Assembly: GCF_000213655.1 (NCBI RefSeq)
Contig: NC_015554.1
Location: 744,001 to 808,000, forward strand
DNA length: 64,000 bases
Reading direction: 5' to 3'
Origin: Alteromonas naphthalenivorans
GTDB lineage: Bacteria > Pseudomonadota > Gammaproteobacteria > Enterobacterales > Alteromonadaceae
Of this stretch, positions 28,109-36,868 are shown piece by piece; within the stretch, counting starts at the first letter, position 1, and each line of letters starts with the position of its first letter. The translations under genes were made by a program, and so were the position numbers. Below the pieces are notes generated by a model that was given only the letters and a program-made list of their open reading frames with translations, was not told the DNA's origin and ran no database searches.

Positions 28109-30274
28109 ATGTCGCGCAACGCTACCTCACTTGGAATTTTTCTTTCTGGCTTATCTGGTGTTGTTTCTCTAGGGCTTAGTTCTGTCGTTCATGCTCAAGC
28201 CGCAGTTTCAGCGCAAGAAGTTGAAACTGACACGGTAGAGCGTGTTGAGGTAAAGGGCAGGGCGCAGCAGTTTTATTTAGATACCAAAACTAAAATTGGT
28301 ACCAAAACCGATGCCGATCTCATCGATATTCCCATGTCTGCACAAGTTCTAAGTGCGCAACTTATTGCTGACCAAGCTGCGCGTGATATTACTGACTTAT
28401 ATCGCTCTATCGCTGGTGTCAGCGAGTACAGCTATTCAGGCGTGACATTTCGCGGCTTTCGAGATGAAGACAACGTATTTTATGATGGGGTAAGGGGCGA
28501 TCCTTACTCAGGTTTCAGTGTACCTGACTTATTTAATGTGGCCAGAGTAGAAGTGCTGAAAGGCCCTGCGGCAGCATTATACGGTGGTGGAGAGCCTGGT
28601 GGCATGATTAATTACGTCACCAAAAAACCTACGTTCACCCAGAATAAAGAAATTACCCTAACAGGTGGAAACTATGACCTTCGTGGTATTTCAGGTGAAG
28701 CTACAGGTGGGCTAAGCGAAGATGTAGCCTATCGAATTGGTGGTTTTTATGAAGCCCAAGATAGCTTTAGAAATAATGCGGATATGGAAAATATCGAACT
28801 TACTGGCGGCTTGCTTTACGATGCTAGCGACAATACCCGTTTAACCACTACCTTCGATTACATTGTACAAAACCTAGGTGGCCACCGACTGCGTGGCGTG
28901 CCGGTAGATGACGAGGGAAATTTCCTTGTTGATTTAACCTATAACGCGAACGAAGAAAGTGACTTTCAAGATATGGAGGCATTCGTCTTTCAAACCCAGC
29001 TAGCACACACCTTCAGCGACACATTCAAGGTTAGTTCTACCCTTCGCTATTTAACGAACGAGCGAGATCAGGCTTATCACGAGTCACGAAGTTGGGTTGA
29101 TGTTAACGGCGACGGCGAAGCTAATATTGATGACCAGACTATTCAACGTGAATATCGCGACCAATACCGTGCTAATGATGAAGTTAGCTTAACCACCGAC
29201 TTTGTTTACGATTTCAACGCAGCGGGTATAGAACATCAATTCCTATTTGGTGGCGATTGGCACTATATGGACACAGAGTACGATTACTTGCGTGCTCGCT
29301 ATGAGGCTGACGGTGTTGCCAATCTTAATATTTTCACCTTAAATTATGGTGAAACAGACCCAAGTACTTATAACCTGACAGACCTAGAAAGAGACGGCAT
29401 ACGTCGTAATCGCCAAGGGTTGTATGTTCAGGATATGGTGAACTTAACAGATAATATTATTGTGATGGCTGGCGCGCGCTTCGATAGATTTGACGAGCGA
29501 GATAAAGAAACTGGCACCGAATACGATGATTCAGACGTTACGTATCGTGCTGGAATTACGTACAAGCCTTTTGACGCCATGTCGGTGTACGCCAACTATT
29601 CAGAAAGCTTTAACCCCGTTGACGCCACTGACCAAGCTGATGCCAATGTTACTGCCCTTGAACCTGTTAGCGGCGATGCCATTGAGTTCGGTGTGAAAAA
29701 CGAGTGGTTAAACGGCAGCATTATGACCACATTAGCCGTGTACCACATTAGTAAAGAAAACTTAGTGTATAGCAACCCAGACTATATCGAAGGTGTGAAT
29801 GACGATAGCGAATCGGCGCTCATCAACTTTGGGGTGGTGGAAAGTGACGGTGCTGAATTTACCTTGGTAGGTGATATAAGCGACACCATCAGCGTGACTG
29901 CAAATTACGCGTATAACGATACTATTGTAGTTGACGGTAGCTCAAGTAACACGTTTGGTGCGGGCGATAGATTTGTGAACGCGCCACGTCATCAAGCAGG
30001 CTTATGGACAAGGTATGCCATTAATAGTATCGACTCTTCGATTGCTTTTGGGGTGAATTACGTGAGTGAGCAAATAAGTGCAGATGCGCAAAAGGTAAAA
30101 CCTTTCACTGTGTTTGATGCAAGCTGGACGACACGATGGGACGCGGTTTTACTTAGCGTAAACGTGAATAACGTGTTTGATAAAGAATATGCAGTAAGCG
30201 GATTTAGCGAAAGGAATGGCCACTTCCCGGGGCAGCCTCGCGAAATTATCGCCCAGCTTCAATATAACTTTTAA
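28109..30274 (+). CDS. TonB-dependent siderophore receptor
   Basis: The 721-residue receptor has a signal peptide (ending near VHAQA), a TonB-box-like VERVEVKGR, and a siderophore-type plug (DIPMSAQVLSAQLIADQ, DLFNVARVEVLKGPAAALYG, GGMINYVTKKP). The barrel ends in the C-terminal Phe of AQLQYNF. An unusual extracellular-loop candidate carries an EF-hand/dockerin-like calcium loop, DVNGDGEANIDD, near residue 331. The Fur box upstream indicates iron repression. Its ligand is probably a ferric hydroxamate or catecholate, not determined. Confidence 0.9.
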   Translation: MSRNATSLGIFLSGLSGVVSLGLSSVVHAQAAVSAQEVETDTVERVEVKGRAQQFYLDTKTKIGTKTDADLIDIPMSAQVLSAQLIADQAARDITDLYRSIAGVSEYSYSGVTFRGFRDEDNVFYDGVRGDPYSGFSVPDLFNVARVEVLKGPAAALYGGGEPGGMINYVTKKPTFTQNKEITLTGGNYDLRGISGEATGGLSEDVAYRIGGFYEAQDSFRNNADMENIELTGGLLYDASDNTRLTTTFDYIVQNLGGHRLRGVPVDDEGNFLVDLTYNANEESDFQDMEAFVFQTQLAHTFSDTFKVSSTLRYLTNERDQAYHESRSWVDVNGDGEANIDDQTIQREYRDQYRANDEVSLTTDFVYDFNAAGIEHQFLFGGDWHYMDTEYDYLRARYEADGVANLNIFTLNYGETDPSTYNLTDLERDGIRRNRQGLYVQDMVNLTDNIIVMAGARFDRFDERDKETGTEYDDSDVTYRAGITYKPFDAMSVYANYSESFNPVDATDQADANVTALEPVSGDAIEFGVKNEWLNGSIMTTLAVYHISKENLVYSNPDYIEGVNDDSESALINFGVVESDGAEFTLVGDISDTISVTANYAYNDTIVVDGSSSNTFGAGDRFVNAPRHQAGLWTRYAINSIDSSIAFGVNYVSEQISADAQKVKPFTVFDASWTTRWDAVLLSVNVNNVFDKEYAVSGFSERNGHFPGQPREIIAQLQYNF

Positions 30275-30657
30275 ATAATGTTCAGCCGGTTTACATGGTT
30301 ATCCATTCACAGTCGGGTGGGGGTTAAGCTTTCCATCCTTCTGTATGAAAAATAGAGTATATCCACGCGCCTATCCACTCTTGATTCAGTGCAGGAGTTA
30401 TTTACCGTGATAAGGATAACTTACGGCACCGCTTGTTTCTTCATCCCAAAACAGGTGGGTATTTAGATGGGGGGGAGCTGGTCCCTACACCTATATATCT
30501 TTTGGCATTGAGTAAAGGCTCCCTTCTCTGCACGTTCCTAATACAGAAATTAGTTTTCCTTACAAAAAATCCTGAATGTGAATGTTTATCATTTGTGTTT
30601 GTGGTAGCATCCGTTTTTTTGAAAGCTATTGTCAGTATTTTGTAAAGGAACACATTC
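30275..30657. other. intergenic region between two TonB receptors
   Basis: 383 nt without a supported gene. It holds the Fur-like site at 30578-30596 close to the downstream start. A short frame at 30433-30645 lacks coding character. No clear terminator follows the upstream receptor. Confidence 0.45.
30578..30596. promoter_or_regulatory. Fur-box-like site upstream of the receptor at 30658
   Basis: GTGAATGTTTATCATTTGT matches the Fur consensus at 12 of 19 positions, with an intact TATCATT right half. It lies about 62 nt before the receptor ATG. Confidence 0.55.
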
Positions 30658-32796
30658 ATGCAACGCAGCCGCACGTCAGTAAAAGTTCGTTTAGGCCTTA
30701 AGTTAGGCAAAAGTTTGGGTCTAGGCTTGGGCCTCAGCGTTGGGGGCATTGTATTATCGAATGCGGCCTACGCAGAGGAAACAATGACAAGCGAAAGCGA
30801 AGTAGAAGTTATCAATGTAAAAGGTACCTATTTCAACGACTATAAGGTAGGCGATGCTTCTGGCGCCATGCGTGCAAATGTTTCGTTGCTTGAGACGTCT
30901 CAAGCGGTAACGGTCATTCCTGAAACTATTATCGATGAGCAACTTGCTACCACGTTGGGCGAAGTACTCAATAACGATGCAAGTTTGTCGCCGGGCTCTA
31001 AACAGCGAAACCGTGAAGTGTTTAGTTCACGAGGCTTTGAATTAAGCTCATCTACTGGTTATTTGCGCGATGGGCATCAGCATTGGTCGCACTACCAACA
31101 GCCTATAGAAACGCTTTCAAGAGTAGAGGTCATTAAAGGCCCATCTAGTATTTTATATGGTCAGTCTGCACCTGGTGGGCTTATTAATATGGTAACCAAG
31201 CAACCTACCGCGTCTCGCTTATTGGAAGTCAGTGCAGACACCGACCAATATGGTTCTACGCGATTTATGCTAGATGCTGGTGGTGAGATTACTGAAGACA
31301 CCGGCTATCGCGCGGTATTGGTAAAGCAGGATGTTAATTTTGATCGCGAATATCAAAATGGCGAAACAAGAGAGCGTGATCGTTTCCTTGGTTCATTGGT
31401 GCTAGAGCATAAAATTAATGACAGCTTAATAGTGAATGCTTATTACGATTGCACTAACGATAAAGCGGGTTTAGATACAGGCGCATGGTTAGATGAAGAT
31501 GCTAATGTAATTAGCAATAGAAATACCATTAACGATTTTTCTTGGGCGTTCACGGATATCCACGTTGAGAACAAAGGCGTTAAGTTAACTTATTTCATGA
31601 ACCCAGAGTGGCAAGTGAAGGTGGGGTACAATGAGCAATCGTTTGAAAGACAACGTTTTGAATCATCGCCTCGTCTTCCTTCTGATTATGAAATTGGTAA
31701 CAGCTATACCTCTAATCCTTACGATCGTTCAGACGATTGGCAGTTCAAAACCGCATTTATAGATATTAATGGTGAAGTATCGTTTGGTGGTATCGAGCAC
31801 AATATTCTGATTGGTGCGAACGCACTAGATTATTACTACGGTCAACTTATCGAAAGAGGGGATTCAATCACTTACACCGTAGGGCAACCCGAACCGGCCA
31901 AACCAGATTTAAATTTCAATAATGATGAAACGTTAAGTACCACTGAATACGATTATTACGGTGTTTATTTTCAAGATTTGATGACCTTTAATGACCAATG
32001 GCAAGTTGCTATTGGCGGGCGCTTCGATAAGCAGAGCCGTGAAGGTGCTGACAACGAATCTTTATTACCAAAAGTTGGCGTGTTGTATCACCCAGCTGAA
32101 AACAGCACGGTATATGTGAACTACTCAGAAGGGTTTGAGCCTCAATCAAGTGAAACCATTGAAGACGAACTCGACCAAAACTTCGGTATGGAATTAGATG
32201 CAACTACGTCTAAGCAAGTAGAGTTAGGGGCTAAGTGGGAAGTATCAGACCGACTACTCGTGAGTGGTGCTCTTTTCAACATTGAAAAAACTGGCACCTT
32301 GATTTCTGAGCAGCTGTTAAATGACCCCTTGTATACTACTGTAACTACGCAATCTGGTAAGCAAACTCACCAAGGTGTAGAGCTTGCAGCACAAGGTGCA
32401 GTTACTGATAAGTGGTTTGTGATGACATCAATGATGTACTTAGATGCTGAGTATGAAAAAGATGAGAACTTTGAAGGCAATACGCCAGTTGATGCGCCTA
32501 AATGGTCAGCGTCGTTATGGAGCCGCTACGAAGTTACTGAAAAATTAGCATTGAATGCGGGTATCTTTTACCAGGGTGAACGCTATGCAGACAACGCAAA
32601 TACTGTATTAAAAGACGCGTATAGTCGTGTCGATATAGGTGCTACATACCGAACTGATATTATGGGTAAACAAGTTGATGTAAGGTTAAACGTAGAAAAC
32701 GTGTTTGATACTGATTACCTTGTTGGTGGCGGCATTAACAACGTTACTATTGGCGACGGTGCCACCGCACGTATAGAATTCAAGACGTCTCTGTAA
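30658..32796 (+). CDS. TonB-dependent siderophore receptor (FhuA-like)
   Basis: The 712-residue receptor has a long, Gly/Leu-repetitive signal peptide (ending near AAYA), a TonB-box-like VEVINVKGT, and a plug with SSRGFELSSSTGYLRDG, LSRVEVIKGPSSILYGQSAP and GGLINMVTKQP, all typical of ferric-hydroxamate receptors. The barrel contains the YVNYSEGFEPQ strand motif common to siderophore receptors and ends in a hydrophobic strand (ARIEFKTSL) without the usual terminal aromatic. AAAGGA precedes the ATG. A Fur-like site upstream suggests iron control. Confidence 0.9.
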   Translation: MQRSRTSVKVRLGLKLGKSLGLGLGLSVGGIVLSNAAYAEETMTSESEVEVINVKGTYFNDYKVGDASGAMRANVSLLETSQAVTVIPETIIDEQLATTLGEVLNNDASLSPGSKQRNREVFSSRGFELSSSTGYLRDGHQHWSHYQQPIETLSRVEVIKGPSSILYGQSAPGGLINMVTKQPTASRLLEVSADTDQYGSTRFMLDAGGEITEDTGYRAVLVKQDVNFDREYQNGETRERDRFLGSLVLEHKINDSLIVNAYYDCTNDKAGLDTGAWLDEDANVISNRNTINDFSWAFTDIHVENKGVKLTYFMNPEWQVKVGYNEQSFERQRFESSPRLPSDYEIGNSYTSNPYDRSDDWQFKTAFIDINGEVSFGGIEHNILIGANALDYYYGQLIERGDSITYTVGQPEPAKPDLNFNNDETLSTTEYDYYGVYFQDLMTFNDQWQVAIGGRFDKQSREGADNESLLPKVGVLYHPAENSTVYVNYSEGFEPQSSETIEDELDQNFGMELDATTSKQVELGAKWEVSDRLLVSGALFNIEKTGTLISEQLLNDPLYTTVTTQSGKQTHQGVELAAQGAVTDKWFVMTSMMYLDAEYEKDENFEGNTPVDAPKWSASLWSRYEVTEKLALNAGIFYQGERYADNANTVLKDAYSRVDIGATYRTDIMGKQVDVRLNVENVFDTDYLVGGGINNVTIGDGATARIEFKTSL

Positions 32797-32879
32797 TAGC
32801 GGTTGGTACTGTAAAATCAGTACCTTGAAAATAAGCACGGTAGAAAACAGTACGCTAAAAACAGTACTGCAATAAAAAG

Positions 32880-32911
32880 CATTGCCTTAGCTTGGTTAAG
32901 CTAAGGCGATG
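32880..32911 (+). terminator. hairpin after the siderophore receptor, terminator-like but without a T-run
   Basis: A 14-bp stem (CATTGCCTTAGCTT with its complement, one G-U pair) closes a GGTT loop. The sequence after it is not T-rich, so intrinsic termination is doubtful; it could stabilise the 3' end. Confidence 0.4.
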
Positions 32912-33071
32912 CGTCATTCACAAACTATCTATCGCACTATTTGAGTAATAATGGGCTATGAAATACCTTTGCCCTAAATCACTTCACATTATCTTCCTTC
33001 TACAATAATCAAGGCTGCAAAGAACCTTCGTCTCTCCATCATAATTTACTGACTTTGTTCTATTGTGCTCG

Positions 33072-34127
33072 TCAATCTCGCGCGTATTTATCAATATTGT
33101 CACTAGTTTTTTCAGTGCTTGAATCGCCAAGTGTTAAGTATCCAGAATTCAGAGACTCCACAAGGTCATTCGGTGTATCTACACATAAATAGACTTCAGT
33201 TGGGCGTTCACAAAAGGTACCCATTAGCGTGAACCAGTAAACGGGGGCTGAAAAAGTGAGTTTAATATTCGCGGTGCCCCGACCCACTTTCAATTGCTCT
33301 TTATCGCATTCCCACTTACCTGCCTCACAGGCTTGAAGGTCAGATAAGGGGATAAAAAGCAAATTGAAAAAACTGGCATTTACAATAAGGTGATTGTTGT
33401 GACAATAAACAGAAAAATGCCTGCTAATCCGATGACTAGCCGTAACACTAATGATGCCGTAGAAAATAACTGACGCGACAATAATGGCGGCAATTTCACT
33501 CCATAATATTAACAAAGAATAAGACACACACGTCACCGCAACTAAACCTAACAATACCAATGCGAAATGCCACCGTTTGGCGCTTAGCAGCGATAGGTTA
33601 GCTAAAGTAGCGGTATGGTTTCTTGTAAACTTAGGAATGGCGTAATACCAACTCGCCGGCTCACTAGCCATTATTAAGGTAATTTCTCTTTTCTTATCGT
33701 CTGCATCAATGTTGTCAATTAGCGCGTTAATCCGTGGGTCACCTTTAAGCTTTCTTGATTTCCAAAGCATGGAAACCACGTGATAGATAACCACAAACTC
33801 AATAATAAGCAGTACGGCGATAACCGGATAGCGCACCCAGCTTAAAAATTCAAAGTAGCTAGCAAGAGAAACCGGCATTGAATAGCGGGCCACAACACTG
33901 GCGAGACTAAAGGGAATGATGATCTTCCATTTTTTCTGCTCACCGACCTTAATAACGCAGTACCAAAACAGAGCTGGTAGAACAATGAAGTAGGCAAACA
34001 GGAAGCCAGCAGAAAGTATCTGGTCGAATGAAGAATTAATAGTCTCTGGTAGTAGTATGAAGCCTAAAGCGTAGGTGGCTATAGCAAACAGTAAATAAAG
34101 TACTCTAAAGCGAACGGCCTTGCGCAT
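33072..34127 (-). CDS. multi-pass membrane protein, unrecognised
   Basis: The 351-residue protein has about five N-terminal membrane segments up to residue 120, a hydrophilic loop (about 120-180) and a second hydrophobic hairpin (about 188-230). A C-terminal cytosolic region follows that looks beta-rich (about 230-330), vaguely like a bacterial PH domain. An AAGGATG ribosome-binding site supports the start. It is a single-gene unit; neither family nor function was recognised. Confidence 0.65.
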   Translation of the reverse strand: MRKAVRFRVLYLLFAIATYALGFILLPETINSSFDQILSAGFLFAYFIVLPALFWYCVIKVGEQKKWKIIIPFSLASVVARYSMPVSLASYFEFLSWVRYPVIAVLLIIEFVVIYHVVSMLWKSRKLKGDPRINALIDNIDADDKKREITLIMASEPASWYYAIPKFTRNHTATLANLSLLSAKRWHFALVLLGLVAVTCVSYSLLILWSEIAAIIVASVIFYGIISVTASHRISRHFSVYCHNNHLIVNASFFNLLFIPLSDLQACEAGKWECDKEQLKVGRGTANIKLTFSAPVYWFTLMGTFCERPTEVYLCVDTPNDLVESLNSGYLTLGDSSTEKTSDNIDKYARD

Positions 34128-34468
34128 GAAACATCCTTGTTGAGTTTATAACTTTATGTTTTTATTATTTAATCACTACCTTAGAAGGTAAGTTATATTA
34201 CGCAATAAGGCAATTTTAAGTGATATTGGCGTAGAAGACTTTTCTTTCAATCTGAGGTTCGGCCTACTAGTACCCACCATGTGATGCACTATTTCGAAAT
34301 ATTCGAAGAAGATACACAAAGCAAAATAAGTGCATTAACTTCACTTGTCTAACTACGCTATCCCCTAGTTTGTTATCAATTTGAATTAATTGTCGGCTTT
34401 ACGACAGTGTGAAGTGCTTTTTCTCTATAGTCTCTTTTCAGTATAAGAAAAAGTTTATAGGTAGCTAA
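34128..34468. other. divergent intergenic region, 341 nt
   Basis: AT-rich spacer between the membrane-protein gene and the Mpo1-like gene. No ORF, repeat or recognisable binding site was found. Confidence 0.4.
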
Positions 34469-34984
34469 ATGAAAACGCTTGAGCAGCATCTAAGTGAGTA
34501 CGCAAAATATCATAGAGATCAGCGTAATATTTTCACCCATTACATTGGTATTCCCCTTATTGTTTTTGCGTTTTTAAGCTTGTTAAGCCGCCCGGCTTTT
34601 GAAGTGACTGCGCCAGTTGTAGGGGCACTATTGCTAAGCCCTGCGTTATTCGTGTGGGTCATCGGTAATGTGTTTTATTTAAAGTTAGATGTGAAGTTAG
34701 GTCTTACCATGGTGGTGTTAACCGGGGTATTGCTTTACATCGCACAACCTTTAGCACAAAGCGCAACGTGGGTATGGCTATCTGTCTCAATTGGTATATT
34801 CGTAGGTGGTTGGATTTTACAATTTGTTGGCCATCATTTTGAAGGTAAAAAACCAGCCTTTGTAGACGATATTATGGGGCTAGCCATTGGACCGCTATTT
34901 GTGGTCGCCGAGCTTGGTTTCGAACTGGGTTTGCGAGGAGAGCTTCAAGCAAAAATTGAAGAAACCTCAGGTGCAGTGCATTAG
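34469..34984 (+). CDS. Mpo1/DUF962-family membrane protein
   Basis: The 171-residue protein begins LEQHLSEYAKYHRDQRNIFTHYIGIPL, with the early histidines typical of DUF962, and has four membrane helices. The GHHFEGKKPAF motif near 130 is the second conserved histidine block. The yeast homologue Mpo1 is an Fe(II)-dependent dioxygenase that degrades 2-hydroxy fatty acids; bacterial members are assumed similar. The gene stands alone and is followed by an intrinsic terminator. Confidence 0.85.
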   Translation: MKTLEQHLSEYAKYHRDQRNIFTHYIGIPLIVFAFLSLLSRPAFEVTAPVVGALLLSPALFVWVIGNVFYLKLDVKLGLTMVVLTGVLLYIAQPLAQSATWVWLSVSIGIFVGGWILQFVGHHFEGKKPAFVDDIMGLAIGPLFVVAELGFELGLRGELQAKIEETSGAVH

Positions 34985-35009
34985 TTACCGGTTTAGTATG
35001 TAAAACTAG

Positions 35010-35036
35010 AATGGCACCTCAAGGGTGCCATTTATT
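35010..35036 (+). terminator. intrinsic terminator of the Mpo1-like gene
   Basis: Stem AATGGCACC (35010-35018) with GGTGCCATT (35024-35032) and a 5-nt loop, followed by TTATTATT. Confidence 0.7.
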
Positions 35037-35185
35037 ATTAGGCTACTTCAACCTAAATGGATTCTAGGTGTATTCTAAGCACTTCTTTGCGTACTAGTTA
35101 CGTTGAATACCTAAGCGTTGAATGTCTAAATTTTGATACTTAAGTTTTGATGCTTAAGTCTCAATTCCCAAGCAGGAAGGCGAGA

Positions 35186-35842
35186 CTAGCCGCGCATTTT
35201 AGATAGGGTTTCTTTGCGAAGTTGTAGCTTAGATTCAGCAAACGCTTTTGCAGGCAACATTTTAAGCTTTTCAGCATAGCCCATAGCGGTAGCGAGTACT
35301 TGCTCTTGCGGCACTGCAGCATCTAAATAGCCCACTTTTACCGCATCCTTCCCTTGGTATACTCGCGAAAAGAGTAACGCTTCTGTTAATGAAGTAGGGG
35401 CTAAACGTGATTTCGCCAATTCCATCCCAAACGCAGGCAATACCATACCAATAGCGGTCTCGGTTAAGCCATATTTGGTGTCGCCATCTTTACCAATACG
35501 TAAGTCAGCGGCCATCAAGAATATTGCGCCTAACGCAATACTATGTCCTTCAGCAGCAACAACAAGGGGTTTAGGGTAGCTGTACAGTCTTATAATTAAA
35601 TCGGCGCCTGCTTGCACTAATTTTACTTGCTCGGTTTTGTCTTCGGCTTTCATCACTGAAAGGTCGAATCCGCCGCAAAACTTATCGGCACCGCCATACA
35701 TCACTACGGCATCAGCGTTTTGCTCAGCTTCATCTAGTGCGTTATTCAATGCGTCAATAAGAGAAAAGCCTACTGCGTTTACCTTGCCGTCATCAAAGGT
35801 AATCAGTGCTACCTTGTTTTCAATTTTTAATTCGAAAGCCAT
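35186..35842 (-). CDS. crotonase/enoyl-CoA hydratase-family protein
   Basis: The 218-residue protein matches a short crotonase group. The oxyanion-forming segment is KFCGGFDLSVM near 53-63 and the second GHSIALGAIFLMAADLRIG near 99-117. The first catalytic Glu of hydratases is replaced here by Ala/Gly, while TETAIGMVLP keeps an acidic residue near 128. It is about 40 residues shorter than standard hydratases, lacking part of the C-terminal trimerisation helices. It may act as an isomerase or hydrolase rather than a hydratase. No fatty-acid genes adjoin. Confidence 0.82.
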   Translation of the reverse strand: MAFELKIENKVALITFDDGKVNAVGFSLIDALNNALDEAEQNADAVVMYGGADKFCGGFDLSVMKAEDKTEQVKLVQAGADLIIRLYSYPKPLVVAAEGHSIALGAIFLMAADLRIGKDGDTKYGLTETAIGMVLPAFGMELAKSRLAPTSLTEALLFSRVYQGKDAVKVGYLDAAVPQEQVLATAMGYAEKLKMLPAKAFAESKLQLRKETLSKMRG

Positions 35843-36226
35843 TACTGCCTCTTTGTTATTAGTTCTATAGGTGGAGTTTGTTTTTAGTGGTGCAAAGAAG
35901 CAAGTTTTTTTAAGTAATGCAGGGGAGTAGTCATTGCTTATAAACGCAAAAACAGTAGTATTCTGCCGCCCGCTATATACGCTGTTTGCGTAGCTGAAAT
36001 AGCCTTGAAAATTTACTATCTAAGCCCTTTACTAGGGTGAGTTCTTTTTTCAGAGTCGTGAGGGATGAGTGTAAGTGATTGTTACTAATAATAAATGATT
36101 ATACAGCAGGTGGGTTTAGCCTTTTTGAATTATTAATTAAGATAAAGTGCATTTAAGCGTTGACTAATCGCCATATTATTTCTATGTTGGTCATTAAAGT
36201 GATTAGCCAATGCGCTAGGCAGCAGT
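35843..36226. other. intergenic region, 384 nt
   Basis: Divergent spacer between the crotonase gene and the ECF sigma gene. It must include the sigma/kinase promoter, but no ECF-type or consensus element could be singled out. No gene is seen. Confidence 0.4.
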
Positions 36227-36823
36227 ATGGAAGATGTACATTTGAGGGATACAAACGGCGAATTTACCGAAGTGCTAAACGCTTGGGTAATCAATAACGA
36301 TTTGAAAAGTGCCAATCAGCTCCGTAGTATCGTTTATTATCATTTAAAAGGCATGGTTAAAAAGCAGATTAGCAAAAAAGCGGAGTCTGACAATGCGCTA
36401 AGCCTGCTCGATAAACTCCCCAATACCACCTCACTTCTTCATGATGTCATTATCAAACTGACTGCGCCTGATGAAATCTTTGAGAACAGACAGCAGTTTT
36501 ATGCTTCCTTGGCAGTTTTTGTTCGCTGGATGTTGCAAGATGAAATTAAGAAGCGCTCTGCTAAAAAACGCACTAATGATTTAGAAGACGTGGTGCAGAT
36601 AACCGATGCTTCTATCGACTCGGGTTTATACCTTAGTTTCGACAATGCGTTATCCTCACTCGAAAATGTTTCTAAGCGTTGTTATCAAATTGCGCTTCTT
36701 CACTATTATCTTGGGCAAAATGTAGGGGAAATAACCTCTCAACTCAATTTAAGCGAGTCAACGGTTTACAACGAATTGTCGGCGGCAAAAGCTTACCTTA
36801 GGGTTCAGTGCGAAGCCGCATAG
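36227..36823 (+). CDS. ECF-type RNA polymerase sigma factor (kinase-linked type)
   Basis: The 198-residue protein resembles the ECF group that occurs beside Ser/Thr protein kinases: a divergent region 2 (about 25-115, with FVRWMLQDEIKKR) and a region 4 helix-turn-helix (VGEITSQLNLSESTVYNELSAAKAYLR near 167-193). It should recruit RNA polymerase to a small set of promoters when activated, possibly by phosphorylation from the kinase encoded 45 nt downstream. No anti-sigma factor is present. Candidate targets are the exported lipoprotein and the peptide operon further right. Confidence 0.8.
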   Translation: MEDVHLRDTNGEFTEVLNAWVINNDLKSANQLRSIVYYHLKGMVKKQISKKAESDNALSLLDKLPNTTSLLHDVIIKLTAPDEIFENRQQFYASLAVFVRWMLQDEIKKRSAKKRTNDLEDVVQITDASIDSGLYLSFDNALSSLENVSKRCYQIALLHYYLGQNVGEITSQLNLSESTVYNELSAAKAYLRVQCEAA

Positions 36824-36868
36824 TTCACCCCGCCTTAATGTTGTTCAGTTAAACCATAAGAGCTATTC

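Noticed and set aside
30433..30645. Short plus-strand frame before the third TonB receptor
   Set aside because: It spans the Fur-like site and promoter region and has no ribosome-binding site or recognisable product.
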